Positions 9,101 to 16,470 of a stretch of 64,000 nucleotides of DNA are shown here, piece after piece. Position 1 is the stretch's first letter. Each line of letters opens with the position of its first letter. The position numbers were made by a program, and so were the translations under genes. Under the pieces are notes generated by a model. The model made no database searches. It had not been told where the DNA came from and was given only the letters and a program-made list of their open reading frames with translations. The DNA comes from Caprella mutica (lineage: Eukaryota; Arthropoda; Malacostraca; Amphipoda; Caprellidae): assembly GCA_947561585.1 (NCBI GenBank), contig CANNZV010000919.1:151906-215905 (forward strand). Reading direction: 5' to 3'.

Positions 9101-11347
9101 TGGGGATAAAGTGCCTATATCTGCTATGATATTGCCGTCGGTAGTTGTCCAAATGTAAGTAAATTCATTGCCTTGGCTAGAGCCAAAACCATTTATTTGC
9201 AAACTCGAATTATTACAATCTATTGTTCCTATAACATTTGCCGAAGCTATTGGCAAATCGGCGTTTCCAGTCACGCTAACGGAAGCAAAATTGGAGCAGC
9301 CTGTCGTATTATTTATCACCTCTAATTGATAAGTACCGGCGGCATTAACCGTTGGGGATAAAGTGCCTATATCTGCTATGATATTGCCGTCGGTAGTTGT
9401 CCAAATATAAGTAAATTCATTGCCTTGGCTTGAGCCAAAACCATTTATTTGTAAACTCGAATTATTACAATCTATTGTTCCTATAACATTTGCCGAAGCT
9501 ATTGGCAAATCGGTGTTTCCAGTCACGCTAACTTGCGCAATTTCGGAACAGCCGGTCGTCGTATTGGTGACTAAAATTTGGTAAGTGCCCGCCATATCAA
9601 CGCTTGGATTTAGACTGTTTGCCCCATTGACGATATTTCCGTCGGTAGTTGTCCAACTATAAGTAAATTCATTGCCTTGGCTAGAGCCAAAACCGTCTAT
9701 TTGCACGGTGCCATTTAGACAATCTAAAGCATTGGGCGCATTGGCTACCGCATCGGGTAAAGTGTTGTCTCCAGTAACGGTCACGGAAGTGCTTTCGGAG
9801 CAACCGTTTTGAGTATTGGTAACGGTCAACATATAAGTACCGGGGGCATCAATAGTTGGAGCTAAAGTCGTTGGGCCTGCTATGATATTTCCGTTGCTAG
9901 TTGTCCATTGATAAATAAAATTCGCCCCTTGGCTCGAGCCAAAACCATCCAGCGTCAGAAAGGCGTTTGCACAGTCAATTGCCCCCGGTGTATTGGCGAT
10001 AGCTAGCGGAGGGGAGATGTCTTCACCAATCGTAATGCTCGCCGTAGCCGTGCAGCCATTTTGGGTATTGGTGACTAATATTTCGTAAGTCCCCGCAGCA
10101 TCAGCTTGTGGGTTGAGTTGGTTCGGATTGCCGACAATATTGCCGTCTATAGTTGTCCATTGATAAGTAATATTTCCACCTGTAGAGGAGCCACTTCCAG
10201 AGATGGTAACGATGGAATTAGCACAAGTCAAATCACCTCCACCATTTGCAAAAGCGGTCGGAAAGTTACTGTCTTGCACCACACCAACGGTCGCAATATC
10301 CGTACAAATAATTGTTCCATCATTATAAGTTACTGTCAAATCATAAGAGCCGGGAGCGTTCACATTTGGCGTGGGCGTGTTTGCTCCACTGACGATATTG
10401 CCGTCAAAAGTTGTCCATTGGTAGGTGATATTCGCACCTATTGAAGAGGCTGTTCCATCGAGCATCATACCGATAGTTGGGTCAACATTACAAGCTAAAG
10501 TTTGAACAGGAATGACATTAGCTTGCACATCAACGATGGTGATGGTTACTTCGTCGGTTTGCTCACAAACTGGTCCAAAGAAGAGGTCATCAATCGCAAA
10601 ATCATTACCGCTGCCTGCGGTATTTTGGTTTACGATGCATATTTCTGCCGTACTTGAACCAGCGGAATTCCAAGTTTCATTGAATTCATTCCAGTCACAA
10701 CTCGTAGCTGGCAGTGTAAACATACTACCCACCAATTGTCCATTAATAGAGAATTGAAGAATACCCGGATTTTCGGTGACAATGGTAGCCATCCAAACAC
10801 TAAAAATATAATCTGTTCCGGGTATTACCGGAATACTTTGGCACCAAATATTTTCGTTGGCTATCGTCGAACCATTGACGACTAACATATTGCCGCCGCC
10901 AGTATGGTCTGTGCAAGAAGGGAAATTATTATGTGTTAAATTAGCATTAGTAGCAGTCGCAAATTGCCCTTCGCTAGATAGTAATCCCCAAGTTCCACCT
11001 GTACCGGGCTGATAATCACTTGTAAAACCGAATAAACCGAGGTCAAAATTGGCATTAGTGATTAGATTATTAGTTGGGTCAAAAACTTGGGACGTCAGCG
11101 TGTAAGTCGTAGTCGTATTTACGGAAGCCGTGGTATTTAAGCTGTTTGGGTTGGTAATGCCTGTAGTCGGAGACCAAGTAGTGCCAACAATATCTGCGCC
11201 TACTGCTAAGCCAGAGAGGGAAACCGTTCCTCCTGGAGCACAAAGGGATTGGTCTTGTCCAGCATTGACGGTGATGCCACATTGGGCACTTAGTCGAATG
11301 GAAATAATGGTTAGCAAACAAAGAATAAAGTAGAATTTGGAAGTCAT
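3194..11347 (-). CDS. Giant secreted PKD/Ig-like repeat protein with T9SS type B sorting domain
   Basis: A 2717-aa cell-surface or secreted protein. Order of parts: signal peptide (residues 1-21, ending LSAQ); an Ig-like start; a jelly-roll-like segment (about 95-265); 26 tandem Ig/PKD-like repeats of about 84 aa, each with a conserved Cys near the start, a (Y/F)xWTTxDGNI core and an AGTYxLxVTNxxxGC end; a SprB-like segment (NCQTETGSI...GTAPYTYSIDGG); and the gliding-motility-associated C-terminal domain (FFPTAFSPNTDGNND ... DRWG ... WDG) that directs export by T9SS. The paired cysteines per repeat suggest disulphides. Four consecutive repeats are almost identical in DNA (8504-9511). Such proteins usually act as adhesins or matrix proteins, but the ligand cannot be read from sequence. 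The gene stands alone on the minus strand. Confidence 0.93.
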   Translation of the reverse strand: MTSKFYFILCLLTIISIRLSAQCGITVNAGQDQSLCAPGGTVSLSGLAVGADIVGTTWSPTTGITNPNSLNTTASVNTTTTYTLTSQVFDPTNNLITNANFDLGLFGFTSDYQPGTGGTWGLLSSEGQFATATNANLTHNNFPSCTDHTGGGNMLVVNGSTIANENIWCQSIPVIPGTDYIFSVWMATIVTENPGILQFSINGQLVGSMFTLPATSCDWNEFNETWNSAGSSTAEICIVNQNTAGSGNDFAIDDLFFGPVCEQTDEVTITIVDVQANVIPVQTLACNVDPTIGMMLDGTASSIGANITYQWTTFDGNIVSGANTPTPNVNAPGSYDLTVTYNDGTIICTDIATVGVVQDSNFPTAFANGGGDLTCANSIVTISGSGSSTGGNITYQWTTIDGNIVGNPNQLNPQADAAGTYEILVTNTQNGCTATASITIGEDISPPLAIANTPGAIDCANAFLTLDGFGSSQGANFIYQWTTSNGNIIAGPTTLAPTIDAPGTYMLTVTNTQNGCSESTSVTVTGDNTLPDAVANAPNALDCLNGTVQIDGFGSSQGNEFTYSWTTTDGNIVNGANSLNPSVDMAGTYQILVTNTTTGCSEIAQVSVTGNTDLPIASANVIGTIDCNNSSLQINGFGSSQGNEFTYIWTTTDGNIIADIGTLSPTVNAAGTYQLEVINNTTGCSNFASVSVTGNADLPIASANVIGTIDCNNSSLQINGFGSSQGNEFTYIWTTTDGNIIADIGTLSPTVNAAGTYQLEVINNTTGCSNFASVSVTGNADLPIASANVIGTIDCNNSSLQINGFGSSQGNEFTYIWTTTDGNIIADIGTLSPTVNAAGTYQLEVINNTTGCSNFASVSVTGNADLPIASANVIGTIDCNNSSLQINGFGSSQGNEFTYIWTTTDGNIIADIGTLSPTVNAAGTYQLEVINNTTGCSSTASVTVTGNADIPIAIATAPLDLDCIVISTLLSGNGSSAGNDYSYIWTTTDGNITAGATTISPTIDAAGTYQIEVINNVNNCSSFASVTVANNAILPDAFAASPNDLDCATTSVVLDGIGSSEGNDFSYVWTTIDGNIMSDELTLNPTINAPGTYQLEVINNTNGCSAIEVVTVGGNADLPEAIALSPSDFDCATTSIVLEGNGSSEGADFAYEWTTIDGTIVSDETTLSPTINTAGTYQLEVTNNATGCSNFASVTVTGNADLPAAFAATPDELNCNNTTLILEGDGSAIGADISYIWTTMDGNIVSGENDLNPTIDAAGTYQIEVTNTATNCTSFASILVEINDTIPLVNATVNDTLDCIISALNLNSDNSSTGANYSYQWTTDDGNISAGETSPSPTIDAIGTYVLTIIDSENGCTASDMVTVIADNTAPNIDIAPAEMLTCMTDTIALNATNSSTGNDYTYQWSSTNGDIAAGENTLMPTVISTGEYDLLITNTSNGCTETASIEVNENITPPVADAGAGNLLDCNTASVFLSGENSDQGSDYSYVWTTINGNILAGETSLDLEVNSAGTYQIEVTNALNGCTATDTVVVAQDSNLPIAEASAMDTLNCTINTVLIDASNSSEGTNYDFTWTTIDGNISANENTLMPTVDAAGTYTLTIIDTNNNCESVTSVVVAEDSVLPIAEAGEEATLNCFNPQLDLNSTGSSLGDNFIYEWTTIGGNIIGNTDEMNPEIDALGTYFLTITNTNNNCQASDEVNILENFSTPVADAGEMMELGCNTSSLTVGGTNTSTGANMSYEWTTIDGNIITNTTDQNPSVDAAGMYELTVLNTESGCSATSIVEITANTDLPSVDAGLTAELTCATTELALNGTANLGMEFTYEWTTNDGTIIADETTLNPTINAPGTYTLAVTNTSNNCSANANVTITQDIVPPSANAGAGFQLMCGVLTSNLDGSNSDLGNNISYAWTTTGGNILADENTLTPSINAAGIYTLTVTNTDNACTDTDEVEITQDMNAPIAEIMPAEMLTCNTNQIQLNAENSSQSAAIEYTWTTANGNFINGTNGLTPSIDAPGIYTLQVVNTANNCESFTSITIEEDIAPPTVIIEPASDLTCVVLALNLEAININSENIYSYEWTTNDGNIANGESTLTPEINTIGTYQLLTTNTETGCTATENITIAENTVLPTAVIATPDVLTCVTETLLLDGNASSVGANFDYLWTTSNGTIISGATTPTPTIDAAGDYQIEVTNTENGCTNIAMMEVLEDVELPTAVAGEETTLTCVTTSAMLNGENSSQGMNFSYEWTTIDGTIQANATTLMPTINAAGTYQIEVTNTENGCTQTDLVEVLEDVTPPVLVTALPELLTCALTETNLNANGSNNGLNYDINWTTTGGNIVANATTLTPTIDAAGTYVLTIINTQNGCEDDTQVIVNEDVTPPVVSAGMTQELDCTDDPSNLAGTATGSGNLNYEWTTTDGQIISGANTLNPEINAAGNYLLNVIDNANGCAASDDVTITQNTVESFLVETLQPNCQTETGSILFGDIVGGTAPYTYSIDGGENFQTTATYSSLFAGNYDLIVQDINGCEAINAAQINQQEELQVFVETQATLQLGDSYQLNAQITFPEEEIATIAWTPADSLSCSDCLTPTAFPTETTTYTVLVTSIDGCTATDEITLVVEKERAIFFPTAFSPNTDGNNDLFYPFADNTSIRNIQTFQIFDRWGESVFSQYDFQPNDPAHAWDGTLRGQTLKPAVFIYYALVEFVDGRVELYKGDVTLVR
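8504..9511 (-). repeat. Four near-identical 252-bp tandem repeats inside the giant adhesin gene
   Basis: Units at 8504-8755, 8756-9007, 9008-9259 and 9260-9511 differ at only a few bases (for example GGTAAATCGG versus GGCAAATCGG). Each codes for one 84-aa Ig-like repeat starting DLPIASANVIG. The other 22 repeats in the protein have diverged, so this block is a recent amplification. Unit number can probably vary without frameshift. Confidence 0.95.
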
Positions 11348-11380
11348 ATTTTGGCGTGTTATGTATGTTTTGATGTCTGC

Positions 11381-11421
11381 GACGGCTAGAGAAAATTCAT
11401 GAATTTTTTTTTCTAGCCGTC
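11381..11421. other. Hairpin upstream of the giant adhesin gene
   Basis: GACGGCTAGA and TCTAGCCGTC form a 10-bp stem around an A/T-rich interior that also partly pairs (GAAAATTCAT/GAATTTTT). It lies 34 bp before the start codon of the 3194-11347 gene, so it would be in its leader or promoter. Its role is unknown. Confidence 0.5.
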
Positions 11422-11576
11422 AATAATCAAACTAAAGATACAATAAAATTGGAAAACGCTGTTTGTTTAGGATGTCTATTTAGGCAAAAGGTCATTTATT
11501 ATTTGTTCTTAGCATGGTAAATAAAACTAATTCAATAACTTAGAGCATTATACTTGTTCTTTTTCGTTGTTACTTA

Positions 11577-11734
11577 GTAGTCAGTCAAGTTAATATTGTC
11601 GGGTTGGCGCGGATTATTTTCCGCCTGCTCTCTCTTAAAAATTATTCCGTAGCTCGGCTATGCAAGAATTTTTAAAAAAAAGCAGACAAAAAATCCGCTC
11701 ACGCGAACCCGACACTATTAACTTGACAGACTAC
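11577..11734 (-). repeat. 158-bp hairpin element, arm type C
   Basis: Arms GTAGTCAGTCAAGTTAATA and its near-complement at the right end (TATTAACTTGACAGACTAC) pair over about 40 bp. The element is 158 bp and flanked by TTA on both sides (TTAG left and right). Read on the minus strand, the shared core TGCATAG starts 70 bp from the element end, as in the copies at 52659, 62012 and 63584. Its end is 17 bp before the ATG of the 40-aa membrane protein. Confidence 0.85.
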
Positions 11735-11751
11735 TTAGTTAGAGCAATTTC

Positions 11752-11874
11752 ATGAATTTTCTCTACGCTTTCATTTTTCTTTTTTTTGCAGGGCTTATTT
11801 TTTTTGCCGTTCTTTGTCATTGTATTAGTAAATTAAAACAGCAAGCTGCCATTTATGCCCAATCCATACGATGA
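11752..11874 (+). CDS. 40-aa single-span membrane microprotein
   Basis: A short gene with a hydrophobic N-terminal helix of about 20 residues (FLYAFIFLFFAGLIFFAVL) and a short basic, polar tail (SKLKQQ...QSIR). Its stop codon overlaps the first 20 bp of the next gene (start 11855) in another frame, which suggests translational coupling. It has no recognisable family. The overlap and the clean membrane helix favour a real gene; lack of any homology evidence keeps this uncertain. Confidence 0.5.
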   Translation: MNFLYAFIFLFFAGLIFFAVLCHCISKLKQQAAIYAQSIR

Positions 11875-12646
11875 TATATTTGATGATACTCCAGCGCAAA
11901 AACGGGTATCTAGTCCACTTTCCTACTCGGCTAGTGTTCCTGATGATGTGCCAGATGATGATTATAAAATAGATGAAACAGAGGCTTTGGATAAGATACT
12001 GAAGCGCATTTCTGTGTTTCAAAAACAGGCAATAGCCTTCTCCAAATTGCTCACTAAAGTTAGTGCCATTGATTATAAAGTAGATAGTAGTTTGACCCGA
12101 TTTTTTGTCGTAAAGGCAGATAAATTTGACCAAAAAAGCCTTGCTGGCGAACGCAAATACCATGCTTTTCTTACAGATAAATTTAAGCAAATCATTGCGC
12201 CGATGTATGATTTGGCACAACTCCATTTACAGACGGTGCAGCAGTTTAATCGCGATATTGATGAGCATTATTATTCTACAGAAAAGACCGAACCTGTCAT
12301 AAAAACAGAAATTGGGCAAGCGGTAAAAGGGATTAATCTACAACGCAAAATACTCGCCGATGCTGCCAATAGTCTCCATATTTTGCAAGATGCCTTAGCA
12401 GATATTGAGCGTAGAATAAAATCGTATATCAATGCTGGAGGGGCTAATCATATTTCTCTAGCAGAATACGAATTGCTAGTACAACAACGTAACGACTTAA
12501 CTGCTGGCTATGATTTCCACTTTGATTATACCTTCTTTTCCGTGAATTTGATTGATAAAACCGCTATTTCTCTTGGATTGTATATGAAAGAAACTACTTC
12601 GCAATATATGGGAAAATTGATAGAGGCTTTTGAAATGACCCGATGA
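11855..12646 (+). CDS. Uncharacterised helical cytoplasmic protein
   Basis: 263 aa, no signal peptide or membrane span. The first 40 residues are acidic and Pro/Ser-rich (DDIFDDTP..., DDVPDDDYK), probably disordered. The rest is rich in Leu, Lys, Gln and Glu with heptad-like spacing, predicted mainly alpha-helical. I do not recognise a family. It overlaps the upstream 40-aa membrane protein by 20 bp, so the two probably form one unit, with the small protein as a possible membrane anchor or partner (inference). Transcription seems to end before the hairpin element at 12680-12776. Confidence 0.75.
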   Translation: MPNPYDDIFDDTPAQKRVSSPLSYSASVPDDVPDDDYKIDETEALDKILKRISVFQKQAIAFSKLLTKVSAIDYKVDSSLTRFFVVKADKFDQKSLAGERKYHAFLTDKFKQIIAPMYDLAQLHLQTVQQFNRDIDEHYYSTEKTEPVIKTEIGQAVKGINLQRKILADAANSLHILQDALADIERRIKSYINAGGANHISLAEYELLVQQRNDLTAGYDFHFDYTFFSVNLIDKTAISLGLYMKETTSQYMGKLIEAFEMTR

Positions 12647-12679
12647 GAAGGCTAAGTAGTCAGTCAAGTTAATAAGGCG

Positions 12680-12776
12680 CTTTGACAATTCTTGCATTAT
12701 CTCGCCTACGCTTAAAACCGTAGGCAGGTAGCCCACCGATAAATCGGTGAGCGATAAATTGCAAAAATTGTCAAAG
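12680..12776. repeat. CTTTGAC-ended hairpin element (97 bp)
   Basis: Terminal inverted repeats CTTTGACAATTCTTGCA / TGCAAAAATTGTCAAAG pair with one mismatch. The interior holds smaller hairpins (CCGTAGGCAGG, CCACCGATAAATCGGTG). The same ends occur at 54413-54499 and, in longer form, at 50892-51285. A solo type C arm (GTAGTCAGTCAAGTTAAT) of the 158-bp family lies directly before it at 12655. Confidence 0.8.
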
Positions 12777-12799
12777 AAAGGATAATAAAAGAAAGGATA

Positions 12800-13507
12800 A
12801 TGAACCACTCGAAAACGACAATATGGATACTAGGAGTATTATTGCTGTTTGCTTGCAAAAATAATAGCGAGGAGACTGAAAAATCAGTGCCTATTGAAGT
12901 AGTAAATACAGAACAAGAAGTAAAAACGGAGCAAATAGCTGTTAAATATTTAAGTCCATCCAGATTAAAAACTTATCTAGAAAAGGCGAAAGTAGTTGAA
13001 TTGGAAACGAATTATGCTGCTCCTTTTGACAGGCTACTATTTGACAAGGTAATCGCTTATGATTTTGAGCGAGAAAGGGCCAATCAGCGAAGTGTAGTAG
13101 ATAAATACAGCAAGCAATTGATTAGTACTATAGTGAAACAACAGGAACTAAATCCGGAGCAAACGGCTAATTTTATTGAGTTTGTAACAGATGATGCCTC
13201 TTATGGCGGTATGCCCATGTCTTGTTTTAATCCTCGTATGGCGGTTGTTTTTTATCACCTCGGCAAAATAGAATTTGTAGTTGATATTTGTATGGAATGC
13301 AATAATTTAGTCTCCATACCACAAATGCCTGTTATTGAGAAGCGACTGTCTATCTATAATAGTGGCATAGGAAATCATACACACGGATTTAGCAAAAAGG
13401 GACAAGAAAATATCATTAAGTGGAGCAAGGAATTGGGACTGGACTATGGTCTTCTAACATTAGAAGCATTAGAAGCATTAGAAGGAACTAAAGATGTTGA
13501 TGAATAA
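12800..13507 (+). CDS. Uncharacterised lipoprotein
   Basis: 235 aa with a lipoprotein signal: a hydrophobic stretch followed by LLFAC, Cys19 being the lipidated residue, then KNNSEET typical of Bacteroidota surface or periplasmic lipoproteins. The mature part has a CysXXCys motif (DICMECNN, about residues 171-178) and a conserved-looking SYGGMPMSCFNPR segment. No domain is recognised. It starts 23 bp after the CTTTGAC-ended repeat, so that repeat lies in its promoter or leader. Confidence 0.8.
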   Translation: MNHSKTTIWILGVLLLFACKNNSEETEKSVPIEVVNTEQEVKTEQIAVKYLSPSRLKTYLEKAKVVELETNYAAPFDRLLFDKVIAYDFERERANQRSVVDKYSKQLISTIVKQQELNPEQTANFIEFVTDDASYGGMPMSCFNPRMAVVFYHLGKIEFVVDICMECNNLVSIPQMPVIEKRLSIYNSGIGNHTHGFSKKGQENIIKWSKELGLDYGLLTLEALEALEGTKDVDE

Positions 13508-13661
13508 AATGGCAATCCTTGTACCTCAAAATAAGGAGGTACAAATAGGGTACAATAATGCCAAAAAAGGGGCATTAATACAGTATAAAGGAATACAGCA
13601 AGTCGCCAAAACGCCTTATTTTACTGGCCCTTTAGCGGTTTACTTCTTGTTATTTTCCGCA

Positions 13662-15044
13662 TTACTTTCCAATACAGAAATCACTAAAAATTCGCTCCAA
13701 CAAATCGTCAGTAGAAACCACTCCCACTATCTCTCCAAGATGATGCAGTGACTGCCGAATATCCATCGCAATAAAATCGGAAGTAATACCTGTTGCCATG
13801 CTATCTAGCACTTTTTCGAGGCTATCCGAGGCATTTTTTAAGGCTTCAAAGTGGCGCGTGTTACTAACGATGGTATCCCCTGTTTTCACTTTTTGCGACA
13901 GCACCATATCGTACAAAGCAGCTTTGACGGCGTCCGTGTTTTCTTTGTTAGCCGCCGAAATATAGAGGGGCGTATAGTCGTCTAATTTCGTGAAATTTGG
14001 TTTCGCCGATATGGTATCTAACTTATTGATAATCAACAAAGTAGGCAAGCCCGGTTGTTGCAATTTTCCAACATCTTCGAGCACTTCTTGTTCGGTCATT
14101 TCGCCCACATCAAATACATAGACCAATATGGCGGAAGACTTTATTTTCTCATAAGTTTTCTCTACGCCGACGGCTTCAATAGTATCTTGTGCATCTCGAA
14201 TACCTGCCGTATCTATCAATCTAAATTGAATGCCTTGAATATTAAGCACCTCTTCGATGGTGTCGCGGGTCGTGCCGGCTATGTGGCTGACTATTGCTCG
14301 GTCTTCATTCAATAGGGCGTTTAATAGCGTTGATTTTCCGGCATTAGGGCGACCTGCGATTACGGTGGAAACTCCATTTTTAATGACATTTCCGAGTGCG
14401 AAAGATTGGAGTAAGTCATTGATAAAATGATGAATATCTAAGACTAATTTTTTCAAGTCGTCGCGGTTGGCAAACTCGACATCTTCTTCGCCAAAATCTA
14501 ATTCTAATTCTATTAAACTGGCAAAACGTACCAGTTCTTCCCGCAGTTTTTTGATTTTATCACTAAAGCCGCCACGCATCTGTGCCATTGCGATTTCATG
14601 CGAACTCGCAGAACTACTAGCTATCAAATCGGCTACAGCTTCGGCTTGCGATAAGTCCATTTGCCCATTCAAAAAAGCACGCATGGTGAATTCGCCAGCT
14701 TTTGCCATTCGTGCGCCTTGTTCTATAAATAATTGAATAATTTGCTGAATAATATAAGGCGAACCGTGACAACTGACTTCTACCACATTTTCGCGTGTAT
14801 AGCTACTCGGTGCTTTGAATAGGGTCATTAATACTTCGTCTATAATATCGTTTTGTGCATTCCGTATCGTTCCAAAATGCACGGTATGACTAGCTGCCAC
14901 CAACAAATCTTTACTTGGAAAAGCTTTATTGGCTATAGTAATCGCATCTATACCAGACAGGCGAATAACTCCTATCGCACCAACACCGGCAGGCGTGGCA
15001 AGGGCAACTATCGTATCGGACAAATCGTGGGCACTGTAGCTCAT
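13662..15044 (-). CDS. mnmE: tRNA uridine-5-carboxymethylaminomethyl(34) synthesis GTPase MnmE
   Basis: MnmE with MnmG modifies U34 of tRNAs reading NNA/NNG codons. The protein is 460 aa, full length. The N-terminal tetrahydrofolate-binding domain begins DTIVALATPAGVGAIGVIRLSG. The central G domain has AGRPNAGKSTLLNALL (G1), DTAGI (G3) and NKLD (G4), and the C-terminal CIGK motif with the catalytic Cys is present. The stop codon region faces the end of the lipoprotein gene on the other strand. mnmA, acting on the same uridine, lies at 44939-46042. Confidence 0.98.
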   Translation of the reverse strand: MSYSAHDLSDTIVALATPAGVGAIGVIRLSGIDAITIANKAFPSKDLLVAASHTVHFGTIRNAQNDIIDEVLMTLFKAPSSYTRENVVEVSCHGSPYIIQQIIQLFIEQGARMAKAGEFTMRAFLNGQMDLSQAEAVADLIASSSASSHEIAMAQMRGGFSDKIKKLREELVRFASLIELELDFGEEDVEFANRDDLKKLVLDIHHFINDLLQSFALGNVIKNGVSTVIAGRPNAGKSTLLNALLNEDRAIVSHIAGTTRDTIEEVLNIQGIQFRLIDTAGIRDAQDTIEAVGVEKTYEKIKSSAILVYVFDVGEMTEQEVLEDVGKLQQPGLPTLLIINKLDTISAKPNFTKLDDYTPLYISAANKENTDAVKAALYDMVLSQKVKTGDTIVSNTRHFEALKNASDSLEKVLDSMATGITSDFIAMDIRQSLHHLGEIVGVVSTDDLLERIFSDFCIGK

Positions 15045-15074
15045 GTTATTTAATTAAGAATTGATTATCAGGAG

Positions 15075-15446
15075 TTATTTGCTTCTCCCCAACTGAATAA
15101 TACGCTCTTTTCCGTCTTCATTCATTTTTAAATATAGACTATCTGCGGTCAATAGATTAATCTTTACGGCGATTTCGGTGGCAGCTGTATTTAAGCTATC
15201 TTTCGTTAGCAATAAGTCTTTATCTAAGCGATAATTGCCTTTTTCTTGATAAGCTAAAGTACCTACAAAAGTATATTTACCATTCGAGGAAAAGTCAAAC
15301 GTAATTTCGGAAGCATCAATGGGCAATGGCTTTCCCTCTTCCAAAATAGTTGCTGCCTGCCATGCGCCCACCAAATCACTTGCGTAGGGATTGGCGCAGC
15401 TTTGTGCAAGTAAAAATACAGTACTTAATAATAGTAATTGTTTCAT
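15075..15446 (-). CDS. Small lipocalin-like lipoprotein
   Basis: 123 aa with a lipobox LAQSC (Cys17). The mature part has the pattern of small Bacteroidota lipocalin-like proteins: LVGAWQ near the start, then alternating beta strands (ITFDFSSNGKYTFVGTLAYQEKGNYRL...DSLYLKM). Role unknown; such proteins may bind small hydrophobic ligands in the periplasm. It lies 30 bp upstream of mnmE on the same strand and may be cotranscribed with it. A TACTTTTG box 41 bp upstream is a plausible promoter. Confidence 0.75.
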   Translation of the reverse strand: MKQLLLLSTVFLLAQSCANPYASDLVGAWQAATILEEGKPLPIDASEITFDFSSNGKYTFVGTLAYQEKGNYRLDKDLLLTKDSLNTAATEIAVKINLLTADSLYLKMNEDGKERIIQLGRSK

Positions 15447-15486
15447 TTTTATTTGTTCTTCCGTTTATTTTGATGTAAGGGCGGCG

Positions 15487-15494
15487 CAAAAGTA
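15487..15494 (-). promoter_or_regulatory. TAnnTTTG -7 box upstream of lipoprotein-mnmE
   Basis: TACTTTTG on the minus strand, 41 bp before the start codon at 15446, matches the Bacteroidota -7 consensus TAnnTTTG. No clear -33 TTG is seen at the right spacing. Confidence 0.45.
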
Positions 15495-15604
15495 TCAAAG
15501 CGTTTTGAATTTTATGTCTTTTGATGCTTGTAAATGTAAAAAGGAGTTGCAAAGTACATTTTGTGTGTTAATTTCGCGATGGAATTACTGGGTGCTACCA
15601 ACAA

Positions 15605-15684
15605 GTGGTGTTACCAGTCGATTTATTTAAAAATTGGTAATTGTGGAATAGTTTCGCTCTTGCTGAAAAAACTGGTAACACCAC
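15605..15684. repeat. 80-bp GTGGTGTTACCAGT palindrome
   Basis: GTGGTGTTACCAGT and ACTGGTAACACCAC form perfect 14-bp ends 80 bp apart. Identically spaced copies occur at 27267-27346 and 30629-30707 (79 bp). It ends 27 bp before the ATG of the deiodinase-like gene, so it would fold in that gene's leader. Confidence 0.85.
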
Positions 15685-15711
15685 TATTAGCAATTAAAAA
15701 AATTAAATAAT

Positions 15712-16398
15712 ATGCAAAAACATATCCTCGTCAATGGCTACCAACACGTTTCCTATGAGCAAGAAATAATAGAAGAAGCGGAACTTATTCGTCGTAGTCA
15801 TACCTTTCATGAATGGTTGGATAAGCGTCGTTCGGTACGTGAATTTACCGACCGTGCCGTACCTAAAGAAGTCATCGAACAGCTTATCATGGCAGCTTCG
15901 ACAGCACCTTCTGGCGCACATAAACAACCTTGGACCTTTTGTGCGGTGTCTAATCCGGCTTTGAAAACAGCAATAAGAATAGCGGCTGAAAAAGAGGAAA
16001 AAGAAAGCTACGAAAGTCGGATGAGTGAACGTTGGAAAAAGGATTTAGCACCGATAGGAACAGATATGCATAAGCCTTTTTTGGAAGTTGCGCCTTGGTT
16101 GATTGTCGTGTTTAAAAAGGTCTATGACTTGGATAAAAATGGCGAAAAAACCAATAACTATTATGTCAATGAATCGGTCGGAATTGCTTGTGGGATGTTG
16201 ATTTCTGCAATACATAATGCGGGCTTAATTACGTTGACACATACGCCTAGCCCAATGAATTTTTTACAAAAACTATTAGACCGTCCTAAGAATGAACGTC
16301 CGTATTTGTTGTTGCCTGTGGGATATCCGAAGCAGCCGGTATATGTGCCGGATTTGGCGCGGAAACCTTTGGAAGAAGTGAGTCTTTTTTTTGAATAG
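15712..16398 (+). CDS. Iodotyrosine deiodinase-like flavoprotein (nitroreductase fold)
   Basis: 228 aa. FMN-binding nitroreductase features are RRSVREF (39-45) and APSGAHKQPWTF (65-76). The C-terminal half (NESVGIACG..., LLPVGYP, VPDLARKPL) follows mammalian iodotyrosine deiodinase closely. The active-site lid has E96, Y100 and K121, with the same spacing (4 and 21) as the substrate-binding Glu-Tyr-Lys triad of that enzyme, which separates it from ordinary nitroreductases. Known members remove iodine or other halogens from halotyrosines; one has been studied from Haliscomenobacter. The native substrate here is unknown. It is followed 72 bp later by a GNAT gene on the same strand. Confidence 0.88.
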   Translation: MQKHILVNGYQHVSYEQEIIEEAELIRRSHTFHEWLDKRRSVREFTDRAVPKEVIEQLIMAASTAPSGAHKQPWTFCAVSNPALKTAIRIAAEKEEKESYESRMSERWKKDLAPIGTDMHKPFLEVAPWLIVVFKKVYDLDKNGEKTNNYYVNESVGIACGMLISAIHNAGLITLTHTPSPMNFLQKLLDRPKNERPYLLLPVGYPKQPVYVPDLARKPLEEVSLFFE

Positions 16399-16470
16399 GC
16401 TTTTGATATTTGACTGAAAGTCACCGTACGATAAGAGAATGGATTTTTCTTTACAGTAAACCTTATCAAT

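Noticed and set aside
13494..13751. 85-codon plus-strand frame between the lipoprotein and mnmE
   Set aside because: It overlaps the lipoprotein end and the conserved 3' end of mnmE by 90 bp on the other strand; composition is not protein-like.
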